Of a stretch of 64,000 nt of DNA, positions 56,270 through 64,000 are shown piece by piece; position 1 is the first letter of the stretch; the number at the start of each line of letters is the position of its first letter. Position numbers and translations under genes: made by a program. This DNA comes from an uncultured SAR86 cluster bacterium (lineage in GTDB: Bacteria > Pseudomonadota > Gammaproteobacteria > Magnimaribacterales > D2472), in the NCBI GenBank assembly GCA_902628925.1, contig CACOPA010000006.1, positions 1 through 64,000 on the forward strand. The letters are read 5' to 3'. A model generated the notes under the pieces. The model was not told the DNA's origin. It was given only the letters and a program-made list of their open reading frames with translations, and searched no databases.

Positions 56270-56725
56270 ATGGCTAAAATTACTCACCGTGGAATGTGGA
56301 TCAAGATTAGCTCTCTTAATCCTGAGGATAAAAAAAACTACTTATTATCAATGGCTCTTTTTATGATTGGTGCCTTTGCATGGGGTTTCCACCTTGCGTC
56401 TGTGGGTTTTTTTAATGATGTACCTGATGCTGAAAATGCAACCTCATCGGTCTACAACTTTGCAAGATTAATAGTGGTTGTCTCATGGGCAATCGCAACC
56501 CTTTTTTACATTAAATTCTTAAAAACTCAAGATGAGCTAATTATTAAATGGCACGAATTTATTGGGAGTTGGGGTGCAATAGGTTTTCTTAGCTTTGGAA
56601 TGATGATGTCACTTTTATCCCCCTATCTAAACTTTAAACCTGGATTTTATGAACTTTTCCTAGCCTTTTGTGCGGGAACGGTAATTGGCGGACTTAGGTT
56701 TCATAGTAAGTATTTAAGTGAATGA
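56270..56725 (+). CDS. Hypothetical four-helix membrane protein of the XRE operon
   Basis: 151 residues, not assigned to a family. After a charged N-terminus (MAKITHRGMWIKISSLNPEDKKN) there are four hydrophobic segments: YLLSMALFMIGAFAWGFHLA; ARLIVVVSWAIATLFYIKFL; WGAIGFLSFGMMMSLLSPYL; FYELFLAFCAGTVIGGL. It overlaps the XRE regulator gene by four bases (ATGA). Small membrane proteins paired with a 60-70-residue XRE regulator are common in bacteria, but their role is generally unknown. The ATG lies two bases after the operator arm, with no Shine-Dalgarno. Confidence 0.75.
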   Translation: MAKITHRGMWIKISSLNPEDKKNYLLSMALFMIGAFAWGFHLASVGFFNDVPDAENATSSVYNFARLIVVVSWAIATLFYIKFLKTQDELIIKWHEFIGSWGAIGFLSFGMMMSLLSPYLNFKPGFYELFLAFCAGTVIGGLRFHSKYLSE

Positions 56726-56916
56726 AAAATAACATTCAACAATTAAGAAAAGCTATGCATCTTAGTCAGGAAGATTTGGCTGCCAAGACAGATGTCAGCC
56801 GCCAGACCATCAATTCGATTGAGACTGGCAAGTTTGACCCATCACTCCCCCTGGTTTTTAAACTTTTAAAGACTCTAGATGTGTCACTTGAAGAGTTATT
56901 TATTTTTGAGGAATGA
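56722..56916 (+). CDS. Small XRE-family transcriptional regulator
   Basis: 64 residues, essentially a lone helix-turn-helix: LRKAMHLSQEDLAAKTDVSR then QTINSIETGKFDPSLPLVFKLLKTLDVSLEELF. This matches the short Cro/C1-type regulators that bind DNA as dimers and often repress their own operon. It overlaps the membrane-protein gene by ATGA, and the inverted repeat at 56218-56267 is a likely operator. Confidence 0.9.
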   Translation: MKNNIQQLRKAMHLSQEDLAAKTDVSRQTINSIETGKFDPSLPLVFKLLKTLDVSLEELFIFEE

Positions 56917-56943
56917 AACTATTTATAAGTTAAGGAAAAAGAT

Positions 56944-57153
56944 ATGGGAATAATTATTGGCGTTTTAATGCTGACTTTAGGAATTTTTTTTCTACATGAA
57001 ATTATCCTAAGCGTTTTTGGTTTAATGTTTGGACTTCTGCTTGCCTCTCTTGCAATCCTTATTAGTATTGTGAGTTTCACTTTTGTGATGGCTACGCTGG
57101 TGATCGTTGGAGTCTTATGTTTGATGGGTTTAATTATTAGCATTTTAATTTAA
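56944..57153 (+). CDS. Hypothetical small hydrophobic protein
   Basis: 69 residues, nearly all hydrophobic, forming two or three membrane helices (MGIIIGVLMLTLGIFFLHEIILSVFG; LMFGLLLASLAILISIVS; FVMATLVIVGVLCLMGLIISILI). No family recognised. AAGGAAAAAG upstream is a good ribosome site and the gene lies 27 bases after the XRE gene and ten before sppA, so it is very likely translated within that operon. Resembles small phage-shock-like or envelope-stress membrane proteins only in general character. Confidence 0.65.
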   Translation: MGIIIGVLMLTLGIFFLHEIILSVFGLMFGLLLASLAILISIVSFTFVMATLVIVGVLCLMGLIISILI

Positions 57154-57163
57154 GGAGAAAAAT

Positions 57164-58984
57164 ATGGATGCACTAAAATCTATTTTTAGTTGGCTTGGAA
57201 AGTTTTTAGAAAAAACTCGTGTTGTGCTTCTCAATGTTGCAACTGCATTTATTTTAATTGTTATTACCGTTGCAATAATGGGCGGTATATTTGGTGGCGA
57301 TGCTGAGATCGATAAAGAAGGAAAAGTTGTCTTTTTGGATCCAGCTTTAGTTATCACAGATGAAGAAGCTTTTGCAGATTCACTCTTTGCTAATACAGAT
57401 ATCAATCAGATGACTTTTAGAGATTTTGAAGATCTTGTGAATGAATTGGCTAATGATGAAGAAATAGCTGCTATCATCATTGATTTTAGCTCAACCGGAT
57501 TTGCTGGTGTTACCACCCTGCTAAATGTGGCAGGATTAATGGAAAAACTTCAAGCCTCAGATATAGAATTGATTGCTTATTCTGACTACTTTGATACTTC
57601 AACTTACTTATTAGCTTCCTATGCTGATGAAATATGGGGTCACTCAAGTGGTTCATTTGGGTTAAGGGGTCCCGGTGGCTATAGAACATACATCAATGAA
57701 TTGCTAACAAAAAATTTAAAATTTACTATTCATGATTTTTCAGAAGGTACCTTTAAATCTGCTGCAGAGAATATAACTCGCTCTAACATGTCTGATTTTT
57801 CTAGAAAACAAAGTGAAGAGCTATTAGATCCGCTTTGGAATGCACTGAAAACTTTGATTGCTGAACAACGAGAAATGAGTATTGAGGATGTTCAGGATTT
57901 TGCTGACAACCACCCTACGGGGTTTTTAGGTGAAGCCAACTACATAAATCTCAATGCTGCCTCTGAAATTGGATTCATTGATGGCGTTAAATCATATCCT
58001 GAATTTAGAGCTCATATGATTGAAAAATTTGGTTTGGACGAAGATTCTGACAGAGAAACATACCCCAATATAAGTTATCAAGAATACATGGATACTTACG
58101 AGATTGTTGAGGATTCTGCAGATGATAAGGTTGCTGTTGTTACTGTGGAAGGAACCATTACTCGTGGTGAAATACAACCAGGCGTAGCTGGAGCAGATGG
58201 CCTGGCAAGACTGCTTCGAAGTGCTCATGAAGATGAGGATGTTAAGGCGCTTGTTGTAAGAGTTAACAGCGGTGGTGGTGGCGTAATGGCAAGTGAGATT
58301 ATTAGAGACGAGATACAGCGCGCCCAATCCAAAGGGATTAATGTTGTGGTGTCTATGGGAGATGTTGCAGCCTCAGGCGGTGTCTGGATATCAACTCCTG
58401 CAGAGTATATCTTTGCTCAACCAACTACTATTACTGGTTCAATAGGTGTAGCGATTGCCGTGCCTACTTTTGAAAATACTATGGATGAAATAGGTATTGA
58501 TTTTGATGGAGTAGTAACCACTAAAAATGCAGGATGGGATCTTAATCAAGCCATGCCAGCTGAAATTAAAGCAGCCATTCAAGATGATACCGTAAAAGTC
58601 TACAACCGTTTTGTATCATTGGTGGCAGAATCCAGAAACGAATCTGAAGAGTATATTCGTACCATTGCAGAAGGGCGTGTCTGGATTGGGACTAAAGCTC
58701 TAGAGCTAAATTTAATTGATGAAATTGGTGATTTTGATGATGCTGTTGCTAAAGCAGCTGAACTTGCTGGTCTTGAGGAGTATGAAGTTGATTTCTTTAA
58801 AGAAACACTTGATCCTGAGATTCAGGTTCTGCTTGAACTAACTGAAAGTTTTGATATCAAGTTAATTGACCAGCAAACTTTGAATTCATTTAAAGGCATG
58901 ACGGAGATACTCAATGAAGTTCTCCAAATCAGTAAACCAACAACGCTGATAGCATGTCAAACTTGTGAAATTGCTTTGCACTAA
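57164..58984 (+). CDS. sppA: Signal peptide peptidase SppA, 67-kDa type
   Basis: Membrane-bound serine/lysine protease that degrades cleaved signal peptides. 606 residues with an N-terminal membrane helix (VVLLNVATAFILIVITVAIMGG) and two ClpP-fold repeats. The general-base lysine is in DFSEGTFKSAAENITR (about residue 200) and the nucleophilic serine in MGDVAASGGVWIST (about 410), which matches the E. coli 67K design. AAGGAG precedes the ATG. Last gene behind the XRE operator. Converges on hda. Confidence 0.94.
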   Translation: MDALKSIFSWLGKFLEKTRVVLLNVATAFILIVITVAIMGGIFGGDAEIDKEGKVVFLDPALVITDEEAFADSLFANTDINQMTFRDFEDLVNELANDEEIAAIIIDFSSTGFAGVTTLLNVAGLMEKLQASDIELIAYSDYFDTSTYLLASYADEIWGHSSGSFGLRGPGGYRTYINELLTKNLKFTIHDFSEGTFKSAAENITRSNMSDFSRKQSEELLDPLWNALKTLIAEQREMSIEDVQDFADNHPTGFLGEANYINLNAASEIGFIDGVKSYPEFRAHMIEKFGLDEDSDRETYPNISYQEYMDTYEIVEDSADDKVAVVTVEGTITRGEIQPGVAGADGLARLLRSAHEDEDVKALVVRVNSGGGGVMASEIIRDEIQRAQSKGINVVVSMGDVAASGGVWISTPAEYIFAQPTTITGSIGVAIAVPTFENTMDEIGIDFDGVVTTKNAGWDLNQAMPAEIKAAIQDDTVKVYNRFVSLVAESRNESEEYIRTIAEGRVWIGTKALELNLIDEIGDFDDAVAKAAELAGLEEYEVDFFKETLDPEIQVLLELTESFDIKLIDQQTLNSFKGMTEILNEVLQISKPTTLIACQTCEIALH

Positions 58985-58988
58985 ATTG

Positions 58989-59681
58989 CTAAGAGAGAAG
59001 TATCTGCTTGGCAAAGGGAATGGTTATCTTTCTCTTTTGTTGAGCAGAGGCTTGATCTAAATGTTTTAGCAAAGAAAATAAATGTTGAAACTCTCTTTTT
59101 TCTCTTTTCAATAAATAATCAATCACCTCGTGATCAATTGATATTTCAAGTTTGGCTGCACAAAAAGTTAAAGCCTCTTTGAGCATGTCATCAGGTACCG
59201 ATAAAATGTGCAAAGATTCCATCCGCGATAAACGAGATGTAAGATCTGGCAGGAGATTTAATTCTAAGATGCTTTCCTCCGTTCCAAAATAAAGATTGCA
59301 TTTATTTTCTTTAGATTGATTAATTAAATAAAAAATCATCTCTTGCCACTGAGGATGATCATGTATTAAATGAATATCATCGATACATAGAGCATCGTAA
59401 ATATCAAAATTCTCTATTAATTCCGATTTCATATTAATGGCAACTTTCATGGGTAAATAAAAAGCTTGCTTATCAATAAACTTGTATTCATTACAAATAG
59501 CTTGCAATAAAAAAGATTTACCAGACCTTTCTATTCCTGTTATAACGAATTCTGACTCAGTTACTTCCTGCAGTGATCTCGAAAGACTGAAAATCAGTTG
59601 CTGGATATGTGAATGATAAAAGTTTTCAAATCTTGGATATTGATCAATTGCAAAAGGGAAAATGAGTTGTTTAGGATTCAT
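58989..59681 (-). CDS. hda: DnaA regulatory inactivator Hda (DnaA-like AAA+ protein)
   Basis: About 230 residues related to the DnaA AAA+ domain. MNPKQLIFPFAIDQYPRFEN at the N-terminus carries the QL-x-(L/F)-x-(F) clamp-binding-like motif. Walker A is GIERSGKSFLLQAI and Walker B is YDALCIDDIHLI; sensor residues follow in LTSRLSRMESL. Hda with the sliding clamp stimulates ATP hydrolysis by DnaA and prevents re-initiation. I favour the ATG at 59681; one five codons upstream is possible. Overlaps pgsA. Confidence 0.88.
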   Translation of the reverse strand: MNPKQLIFPFAIDQYPRFENFYHSHIQQLIFSLSRSLQEVTESEFVITGIERSGKSFLLQAICNEYKFIDKQAFYLPMKVAINMKSELIENFDIYDALCIDDIHLIHDHPQWQEMIFYLINQSKENKCNLYFGTEESILELNLLPDLTSRLSRMESLHILSVPDDMLKEALTFCAAKLEISIDHEVIDYLLKREKREFQHLFSLLKHLDQASAQQKRKITIPFAKQILLS

Positions 59682-60228
59682 TGGAATGAAGTTCATTGGT
59701 TTGCCTTAACCAATTTATCGTATAAGAAATCAAACTTAATAAGCACAAAGTGCAAATAATCATGTGATAAATGGGCTGAATTAAGTTTAATGTGAATACA
59801 ATTTCTACAAGAATACTTAAAAAATAAATAATCTGCGTAAAGGTAGTGATCTTCCCCAACAAGTTTGGTTTCGGTGAACTAACCTCATAAACAGTCATGT
59901 GGAATGCTGCACCAATCAAGATCACAGTATCTCTAAATACTAAAATAAAAAAAACATAACTTGGAATGTATCCGTTGATCCAAAAAATAGAGACCATTCC
60001 AATCAAAAGAATCTTATCTGCAATAGGATCTAATACTTTCCCTAAATCCGTTTGCCAGTTAAACGTTCTTGCAAGAAAGCCATCGAGCGCATCGGAGAGT
60101 GCAGCTATAAGAAAAAGACCCAGTGAGACTATGTACTCCTCAATGTAAAAATAAAGCAAGATTGGATAAGCAAGAATAATTCTTATAAGCGACAGAAGAT
60201 TAGGAATAAAAATTAGATACTGTCGCAT
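59671..60228 (-). CDS. pgsA: CDP-alcohol phosphatidyltransferase, PgsA-like
   Basis: 185 residues, about five membrane helices. The family signature DALDGFLARTFNWQTDLGKVLDPIAD (D-x2-D-G-x2-A-R-x8-G-x3-D-x3-D) is complete. It most likely transfers CDP-diacylglycerol to glycerol-3-phosphate for phosphatidylglycerol synthesis, though cardiolipin-synthase-like relatives share the motif. It sits between the DUF2066 gene and hda, a typical gammaproteobacterial position. Confidence 0.88.
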   Translation of the reverse strand: MRQYLIFIPNLLSLIRIILAYPILLYFYIEEYIVSLGLFLIAALSDALDGFLARTFNWQTDLGKVLDPIADKILLIGMVSIFWINGYIPSYVFFILVFRDTVILIGAAFHMTVYEVSSPKPNLLGKITTFTQIIYFLSILVEIVFTLNLIQPIYHMIICTLCLLSLISYTINWLRQTNELHSNES

Positions 60229-60230
60229 GG

Positions 60231-61241
60231 CTAATTAAACTCCACCTCCAATAATTCGGTATTACTGTCATACACAGGATTGATGAATCTTCTAGAACTT
60301 TGTAGCTCACGCATGAGTTCCTGTGGTTCAAACCGAAGCCTTAGATTCATTTTTGTTTCTCCCCTCATGATCGAGGTAGTTTTAAATTTTCTAATAGAAA
60401 AAATTTTTTTTATTTCATTTAGAAATATCTCATGCTCTGTGAAGTTATCAATGCCTGTAACCACAAACCTAAAAGTATTTTGATCTTGTTCTGAAAAATT
60501 AATTGCAAGGAGTTCATCAATGTAATTATTAATCTGATCATCAAGAAATAAAATTAACTTATCTTGTTTTAAATCAACAAGCGATTTAAAGTCACCGTTA
60601 ATGTTCCATGAGTTAATTCCAGTTTTAAGCAATTCAATATTTACTACCGCCTCCGTATTACCTTTGACAAGAAAATAGTCAGCTGGATTTTCATAATTGA
60701 GTTTATTTTTAAGATTTTGGATATCTTGAAGATCAAACTCAGGTACATCAAGGAAAATCCCTCTTGTTTCAGTTAAATTTTTAAGTAAGTCAGATAATTT
60801 TGTTTTTAATTCTGTATCCTCACCATCAATACCTAAAAATTCGGGTTGGGTAATACCATCATCAATATTAATTAAAAAACTAATGCTGGGTCTATTAAAT
60901 CCAATAATTGGAAAAGTGTTAGCATCAAATAACTCAATGACTTCATCCTCTAAAAATTTAACCCTTAGGTACCCTTCACCATCTATTTCTTCAGTGGTAT
61001 AGCTGGCAACATAACTGGTCTTATTGATTTGCTGACGGTTAATTTCATCTCTAAATTTAAGGCTGGATGAGCCTGAAAGTTTTATCAGAAGCTTGTCAAA
61101 TGCTCTATTCAAACCATAGTTAATATTGGTGTACTCTTGAGTGCTGATTCGAATTTCAAATAAGGATGAAAATTCACGTGCATTTATCTCAACTGCATTT
61201 AAAACTAATAACAAAATAGGTAAGATTAATTTATCTTTCAT
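60231..61241 (-). CDS. DUF2066-domain secreted protein
   Basis: About 336 residues with a signal peptide (MKDKLILPILLLVLNAVEINA). The N-terminal region YGLNRAFDKLLIKLSGSSSLKFRDEI and VKFLEDEVIELFDANTFPIIGFNRPSISFLI fit DUF2066, a conserved protein of unknown function commonly placed beside purM and hda in gammaproteobacteria. Start: ATG at 61241 rather than the GTG before it; a minus-strand TACAAT lies eight bases upstream. Divergent from purM with 15 bases between start codons. Confidence 0.82.
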   Translation of the reverse strand: MKDKLILPILLLVLNAVEINAREFSSLFEIRISTQEYTNINYGLNRAFDKLLIKLSGSSSLKFRDEINRQQINKTSYVASYTTEEIDGEGYLRVKFLEDEVIELFDANTFPIIGFNRPSISFLINIDDGITQPEFLGIDGEDTELKTKLSDLLKNLTETRGIFLDVPEFDLQDIQNLKNKLNYENPADYFLVKGNTEAVVNIELLKTGINSWNINGDFKSLVDLKQDKLILFLDDQINNYIDELLAINFSEQDQNTFRFVVTGIDNFTEHEIFLNEIKKIFSIRKFKTTSIMRGETKMNLRLRFEPQELMRELQSSRRFINPVYDSNTELLEVEFN

Positions 61242-61256
61242 CACTGAATATTGTAA

Positions 61257-62279
61257 ATGACCAATAAATCTAATCCTAATGATCCCTACGCAAAAGCTGG
61301 GGTAAATATTGATGATGGAAACGCCTTAATCAAACTAATTAAATCAAGTGTTAATGCTACACATAACAAATCAGTTTTGGGCGGTATAGGTGGGTTTGCA
61401 GGATTATATGAATTAAATCACCAACTTAAAAAACCTATATTGGTTGCCTGCACTGATGGTGTTGGCACCAAAGTTTCGCTTAGTAAAAAATATAGTACTC
61501 TTGGAAGCGTTGGGCAGGACCTTGTGGCTATGTGCGTTAACGATATGGTATCTTGCGGCGCAACACCTCTTTTTTTTTTAGATTATTTTGCCAGCTCAAA
61601 ACTTGAGCTAAAGGAAACAGCAACAATCATTAAGGGGATTGCAAAAGCTTGCAAAAAAACAAATATGGCCCTCTTGGGAGGTGAAACCGCTGAAATGCCA
61701 GGACACTACACTAAAGGTAATTTTGATTTAGCAGGATTTGCAGTTGGTGTTGTTGAAAAATCAAAAATTATATGTGGCAAAAAAATAAAAACTAACCATG
61801 TAATTCTAGGCATTGAATCCAGTGGACCCCATTCAAATGGCTATTCTTTGATTAGAAAAATACTCTCACGACATAAGCCCCCATCATCTGTATTAAAGAA
61901 GCTATTAAAACCAACCCACCTTTACACCTCCCTAGTGAATGATGTGGTAAAAAAAAATATTAAAGTTTCAGGCATTGCTAACATTACCGGTGGTGGCATC
62001 ACAGAAAACATACCTCGAATAATACCCAAACACCTTGCAGCTAATATTGATCTAAACGGCTGGAAGTTTCCGAAAGCTTTTCAGTGGCTGCAAGAAAAAG
62101 GTAAGATCAGCAATGAAGATATGTTAAGAATTTTTAATTGTGGCATCGGTCTAGCAATAATTCTTCCTCTTTCGGAAGTAAAACCATTAAAAAATCTTGC
62201 CAGTAAATACAAATTTAAGACTCATCGAATTGGGAAAATTGTTAACCGAACTCAAGGTGAGTTAACTTACTTAAATTAA
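61257..62279 (+). CDS. purM: Phosphoribosylformylglycinamidine cyclo-ligase (AIR synthetase)
   Basis: Fifth step of purine synthesis. 340 residues: YAKAGVNIDDGNALI, VACTDGVGTKVSL, VGQDLVAMCVNDMVSCGATPLFFLDYFA, ALLGGETAEMPG, and the C-terminal SSGPHSNGYSLIRKIL and ITGGGITENIPRII motifs are all in place. purN follows immediately. Confidence 0.98.
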   Translation: MTNKSNPNDPYAKAGVNIDDGNALIKLIKSSVNATHNKSVLGGIGGFAGLYELNHQLKKPILVACTDGVGTKVSLSKKYSTLGSVGQDLVAMCVNDMVSCGATPLFFLDYFASSKLELKETATIIKGIAKACKKTNMALLGGETAEMPGHYTKGNFDLAGFAVGVVEKSKIICGKKIKTNHVILGIESSGPHSNGYSLIRKILSRHKPPSSVLKKLLKPTHLYTSLVNDVVKKNIKVSGIANITGGGITENIPRIIPKHLAANIDLNGWKFPKAFQWLQEKGKISNEDMLRIFNCGIGLAIILPLSEVKPLKNLASKYKFKTHRIGKIVNRTQGELTYLN

Positions 62280-62924
62280 ATGAAGCGCATCGTTGTACTG
62301 ATCTCTGGCAGCGGATCAAATCTTGAGGCTATTATTGAAGCCTGCCTAAGCCAGCGCATCAATGGAGAAGTTGTTCATGTGATTTCAAATGTTCCAGATG
62401 TCTTTGGTTTGGCACGTGCTGCAAATCACAAAATACCTTCATCAGTGATTAACCATAATGACTTTAATAATCGGGAGAGCTTTGACAAGGAACTTTATAA
62501 TCGGGTCAGTGATCTAAACCCTGATATGGTTGTGCTTGCCGGTTTTATGAGAATTCTTACCGCAAATTTTACTAATCCGTTAAAGGGTAAGCTGATTAAT
62601 ATTCACCCTTCACTATTACCAAAATATCCTGGGCTAAACACGCACCAACAAGCCATCGATAATCAAGATTCACATCATGGCATTTCTATTCACTATGTCA
62701 CTGAAGAGTTGGATGGAGGACCGATCATTGCACAAGGGGCCATGAAACTTGATCTGCAAAGCTCTGTGGAAGATGTAGTTGATGAAATTCATCGCATTGA
62801 ACATGATTTATATCCGAGAGTAATAGCTGAACTTCTTGATATGAAGGTCAGTCTTAAAGATAATACAGTGCAATTTAGTCATGATTCAGAATTTAAAGAT
62901 GCTCAACCGCTCCAGTTTAATTAG
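62280..62924 (+). CDS. purN: Phosphoribosylglycinamide formyltransferase
   Basis: Transfers a formyl group from 10-formyl-THF to GAR in purine synthesis. ISGSGSNLEAIIEAC at the N-terminus, LAGFMRILT, the catalytic NIHPSLLPKYPGLNTHQQAI (Asn-His) and HYVTEELDGGPIIAQ (Asp). 214 residues. Starts directly after the purM stop and overlaps the DUF3108 gene. Its cofactor is supplied by FolD, encoded at 40.5 kb. Confidence 0.97.
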   Translation: MKRIVVLISGSGSNLEAIIEACLSQRINGEVVHVISNVPDVFGLARAANHKIPSSVINHNDFNNRESFDKELYNRVSDLNPDMVVLAGFMRILTANFTNPLKGKLINIHPSLLPKYPGLNTHQQAIDNQDSHHGISIHYVTEELDGGPIIAQGAMKLDLQSSVEDVVDEIHRIEHDLYPRVIAELLDMKVSLKDNTVQFSHDSEFKDAQPLQFN

Positions 62925-63597
62925 CTTTGGTTTTAGCTTTATGCTGCTCTTTGGCTTTAAAGCTAAAGCGGAATCAATGATTCCAGATTTTAGTGCTCGA
63001 TACATCTTTGAAACTGATCAGTTCGATTTCGAAGGCATACGTCAACTTAAAACCTTTGCAGATAAGCGAGTCTTTAGTTTTGAAGATAGAGCAAGGTTAA
63101 TTAAAGCTGAATTTTATTCAGAGTTTATTGATGCAGATGAAATCAAATCACTTTCTTACGACGCTAATTTTAGATTTACTTTCTTTCGTAGATTTACAAA
63201 TTTTGACTTTGATTGGGAGACCAAAAAATTAGTCAGTACTGGGCAATATGATTGGCAGGCCACTTTAATGGAAACTCCGGTCTACGATCCTCTCAATGTT
63301 CAAGTGGAGTTAAGAAAACGTTTAATACTTGGAGAAACTGAGTTCTCATTGCAGTTGCCTGAAATCAAAACAGGAGAATTGGTAGAAAATACTTACGCCA
63401 TCAAAGGCGAAACCATTTTTACCTTAGAGGGTAAGGACTATCCTTGTGTAATTTTAGAACGCGTTAGAACTCAAGATAATCGAGTCACGACATACACCAT
63501 GGCAAAAGATCTGAACTATTTAATCTTTAAAATAACCGATAATGATCCTGATGGTGATATTGCTTTAACCATCAAGCAGCTCTTAAGTTTTGGGTAA
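62899..63597 (+). CDS. DUF3108-domain secreted protein
   Basis: About 232 residues with signal peptide [44 protein letters not shown] and the beta-rich remainder, including [22 protein letters not shown] and [16 protein letters not shown], match DUF3108, a periplasmic family of unknown function that usually follows purN. The ATG at 62899 begins the signal peptide; one six codons upstream is possible. Overlaps purN by 26 bases and dcd tail to tail by 15. Confidence 0.82.
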   Translation: MLNRSSLISFGFSFMLLFGFKAKAESMIPDFSARYIFETDQFDFEGIRQLKTFADKRVFSFEDRARLIKAEFYSEFIDADEIKSLSYDANFRFTFFRRFTNFDFDWETKKLVSTGQYDWQATLMETPVYDPLNVQVELRKRLILGETEFSLQLPEIKTGELVENTYAIKGETIFTLEGKDYPCVILERVRTQDNRVTTYTMAKDLNYLIFKITDNDPDGDIALTIKQLLSFG

Positions 63598-64000
63598 CGT
63601 GACCCCTGTCTGACCTTGATACTTACCTTTGCGATCTTTATAAGATGTTTCGCAATCCTCATCAGATTCCAAGAAAATCATTTGAGCAACACCCTCACCT
63701 GCATAAATTTTTGCCGGTAACGTTGTGGTATTAGAAAACTCTAAAGTTACATGACCTTCCCATTCAGGTTCAAGCGGAGTTACGTTAACAATAATGCCGC
63801 ATCGAGCGTACGTTGATTTACCCAAACAAATGGTTAATACGTTGCGCGGAATCTTAAAATATTCAATTGTTCTTGCTAACACAAATGAGTTAGGTGGAAT
63901 CACACAGACATTTGATTTCACGTCAACAAAACTTTCTTCATCAAAGGATTTAGGATCAACGGTTGCAGAATTAATGTTGGTAAAAACTTTAAATTCATCA
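63583..64000 (-). CDS. dcd: dCTP deaminase, 5' end missing
   Basis: Deaminates dCTP to dUTP for dTMP synthesis. The gene enters from the right edge; codons are open from 63999 ([20 protein letters not shown]). Conserved parts: [17 protein letters not shown], the catalytic region [34 protein letters not shown], and the C-terminal [19 protein letters not shown] nucleotide-closing tail. The N-terminal third lies outside the window. Confidence 0.93.
   Translation of the reverse strand, partial: DEFKVFTNINSATVDPKSFDEESFVDVKSNVCVIPPNSFVLARTIEYFKIPRNVLTICLGKSTYARCGIIVNVTPLEPEWEGHVTLEFSNTTTLPAKIYAGEGVAQMIFLESDEDCETSYKDRKGKYQGQTGVTLPKT

Noticed and set aside
56919..57143. A minus-strand open frame of 74 codons
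   Set aside because: It mirrors the small hydrophobic gene, which has a ribosome site and operon spacing on the plus strand.

Overview
The window is an AT-rich, very tightly packed bacterial chromosome segment with no insertion sequence, prophage, CRISPR array or rRNA. It looks like a marine gammaproteobacterium of the SAR86 type. That placement is an inference. It rests on a proteorhodopsin with the blue-tuning glutamine, three large TonB-dependent receptors, gammaproteobacterial gene orders (tig-clpP-clpX-lon-hupB-ppiD; rnhA-dnaQ opposite gloB-mltD; hda-pgsA-DUF2066 opposite purM-purN-DUF3108; wrbA-DUF2069), and almost no intergenic space. The largest gaps, about 160 bases each, lie upstream of proteorhodopsin and between a TonB receptor gene and fabI.

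Layout. 1-3.9 kb: a truncated old-yellow-enzyme/FAD oxidoreductase, alanine dehydrogenase, a secreted SGNH-like protein and tRNA-Ala. 4.0-13.9 kb: a co-directional accessory block with a thiolase-like protein, a secreted AbgB-like M20 amidohydrolase, a TonB receptor, a secreted alpha/beta-hydrolase-like protein that lacks its nucleophile, a DASS anion symporter and gamma-glutamyltransferase. 13.9-18.7 kb: gltX-dnaQ-rnhA opposite gloB-mltD. 18.7-28.2 kb: oppC-oppB-oppA without ATPase genes, then two more TonB receptors. 28.4-37.2 kb: fabI and the protein quality-control cluster ppiD, hupB, lon, clpX, clpP, tig, with tRNA-His. 37.2-48.2 kb: glutamate dehydrogenase, GST, trhO, tRNA-Arg and tRNA-Pro, folD, a ketosynthase, maf, folE, gpsA, htpG, small conserved genes including a 56-residue DUF2256 protein, and tRNA-Asp. 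48.3-49.2 kb: proteorhodopsin between two tRNA genes. 49.2-54 kb: NTF2-like protein, EamA transporter, xseA, M23 peptidase, TlpA-like lipoprotein, wrbA, DUF2069. 54-59 kb: a DUF305-LVIVD fusion, then an XRE-regulator operon behind a striking operator-like inverted repeat, and sppA. 59-64 kb: hda, pgsA, DUF2066, purM, purN, DUF3108 and a truncated dcd.

How the parts fit. The accessory genes point to a photoheterotroph that takes up peptides, gamma-glutamyl compounds and N-acyl amino acids through TonB receptors, cuts them in the periplasm and imports the products, while proteorhodopsin adds light-driven proton motive force. The rest is housekeeping.

Two patterns run across the window. First, abundant envelope or structural genes (three TonB receptors, proteorhodopsin, HU, gdhA, sppA) have strong Shine-Dalgarno sequences, whereas many housekeeping genes have a -10-like hexamer only 5-9 bases before the start codon, which suggests leaderless mRNAs. 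Second, four divergent gene pairs have only 15-30 bases between start codons, and three of them share overlapping -10 elements on the two strands. These promoter readings come from inspection only.
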